Assembly (NCBI GenBank): GCA_037576195.1
Contig: CM075104.1
Location: 23,638,211-23,702,210, forward strand
Direction of reading: 5' to 3'
Source: Phytoseiulus persimilis
Taxonomy: Eukaryota; Arthropoda; Arachnida; Mesostigmata; Phytoseiidae
DNA length: 64,000 bases
Part shown: piece by piece, positions 62,935 to 64,000 of the stretch
Position numbering within the stretch: the stretch's first letter is position 1
Layout of the letters: each line of letters begins with the position of its first letter
Translations under genes and position numbers: made by a program
The notes under the pieces: model-generated
Database searches by the model: none
Told to the model about the DNA's origin: nothing
What the model saw: the letters and a program-made list of their open reading frames with translations, nothing else

Positions 62935-64000
62935 CTGCAAGGAATGAGAACATCTTTGAATTCCTGATAGAGGCGTAGGACTAGAGCTCTCGAAAGTTAA
63001 TATGATTCCCTCCATGTAAGAAGTTTCACGCAGTTCACGATACTTGGGCAAGCCGGAAAGCTCCCCCGATTGATAAATAGACAGTTTGGAACGAGTCCCG
63101 ACAGAGAAAGTACGTCGGGTCGGCATCAGTCTGGCTGATGATTCGACAGCAATGAGATCATGATCCTCCGGTCGTCCATTGGCTCTGCCTCCGATTGATA
63201 GAATGGACGGACGCCACAGCGGCCGGTCGACTGAAGACAATCTTTGCCTTGAGCCGGGAAAAGGGCTTGGTTCGTCTGTCCAGGAAGTGACAGGTCGCCG
63301 GTCCACGACCGACTGCCTGATCGACTGACTAAGCGCTGGACTGACGAATTCATGGGCGAATAGTGAAGAGGACCAATGCACTGGCCGACCAGCTGACTTA
63401 GTGACCGATTCGGTGGGACACGAAGCGATTGGTTCGAGCTATACAAACATGACGATTGCAACCCAAGTGACTGACTGAATGGGTTGCCAGGGTTGCCCGC
63501 TCGGCGACTGGCTGACTAGATGGAGGCGTGATTGGATGGATCGAGCGAAGGAGCGGGCTGCTATACAGTCAAGCATCTGGATACCATCACGAGGCTCCGA
63601 GTTCTCCGATAGTTTTCATCTGACCAGACAATGATCACCCAACGAGCTAGTCTGCTTGATGGTTGGCTGCCGCTAGTTCGGGCGGGCTTCGCTCGGTGAT
63701 GGTTTCCAGGAATTGGCTAGACCTTCGGGAAAGTACAACAACCCATTCAGTTATTTCCCTCGCGGGGTCTTCGTCATTGAATGGCTTTTTCCCCGCGCAG
63801 GAGTTCACTGAGGAGCAATTGATCCTGCGAGCGTGTAACGATTGACATCGAAGATTTTCAATTCCAGAAGGAACGTCTCTAAGTAGAGTTTTCCCGAGAG
63901 CCGCGAAGGGAGATGGTTCTCTATCACCACGATCTTGAAAGACAGATTCAGAACTCTGATAAAGTCGCCGTGCCACCAAAAGGCTTTAGGAAGCGAGCCA
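62935..64000. other. Upstream of the first recognised mask exon
   Basis: The exon at 62934 starts after a clear acceptor (cattccttgcag, phase 0), so at least one 5' exon lies here or beyond the window. No sequence resembling the mask N terminus was found. The stretch 63290-63530 is rich in degenerate gactg/ctgac words. A 110-codon minus-strand frame (63647-63979) is unassigned. Confidence 0.4.

Overview
The window is animal nuclear DNA. Genes are split by short GT-AG introns (mostly about 60-400 bp), polyadenylation signals are AATAAA, and the gene set is metazoan: mask/ANKHD1, STRAD, nardilysin, SYF2, a nucleolin-like protein, core histones, and Tc1, hAT and copia relics. Compact introns, balanced base composition and the mask architecture fit an arthropod. 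A mite or other arachnid is my guess, not something the sequence proves.

Layout, left to right. At 1.7-5.0 kb (+) lie the 3' exons of a gene for a disordered Arg-rich protein that I cannot name. SYF2 (splicing factor) is at 8.2-9.2 kb (-). A dead Tc1 transposase is at 10.2-10.6 kb. The first copy of a hAT-like element, with a perfect 8-bp target duplication, is at 11.07-12.14 kb. A STRAD pseudokinase is at 14.7-16.4 kb (+), and a possible unidentified gene end at 17.1-17.5 kb (+). A nucleolin-like two-RRM gene (18.9-21.0 kb, +) converges on nardilysin (21.6-25.4 kb, -). From 25.5 to 28.6 kb is gene-poor DNA with two small inverted-repeat elements.

A divergent H2A/H2B pair is at 29.06-30.03 kb and H4 is at 34.4 kb. 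Between them is what looks like a decayed duplicate of the H4 5' flank, with a histone-type promoter and no histone behind it. From 34.7 to 54.9 kb the DNA is mostly anonymous. It carries a copia relic (43.9-45.2 kb), the second hAT-like copy (45.9-47.2 kb), and two small genes in opposite orientation (41.3-42.3 kb + and 51.7-52.8 kb -) that I read as LOTUS/OST-HTH domain paralogues. The right end is mask/ANKHD1 on the minus strand (54.9-62.9 kb), complete at its C terminus but missing its first exon(s).

The conserved genes are ordinary cellular genes with no evident shared pathway. The most interesting part is the LOTUS pair. Both copies keep open frames, the same intron phases and near-identical exon lengths despite clear protein divergence, which suggests constraint rather than decay. 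All gene models were assembled by eye from splice signals, phase and remembered family sequences; no search was run.
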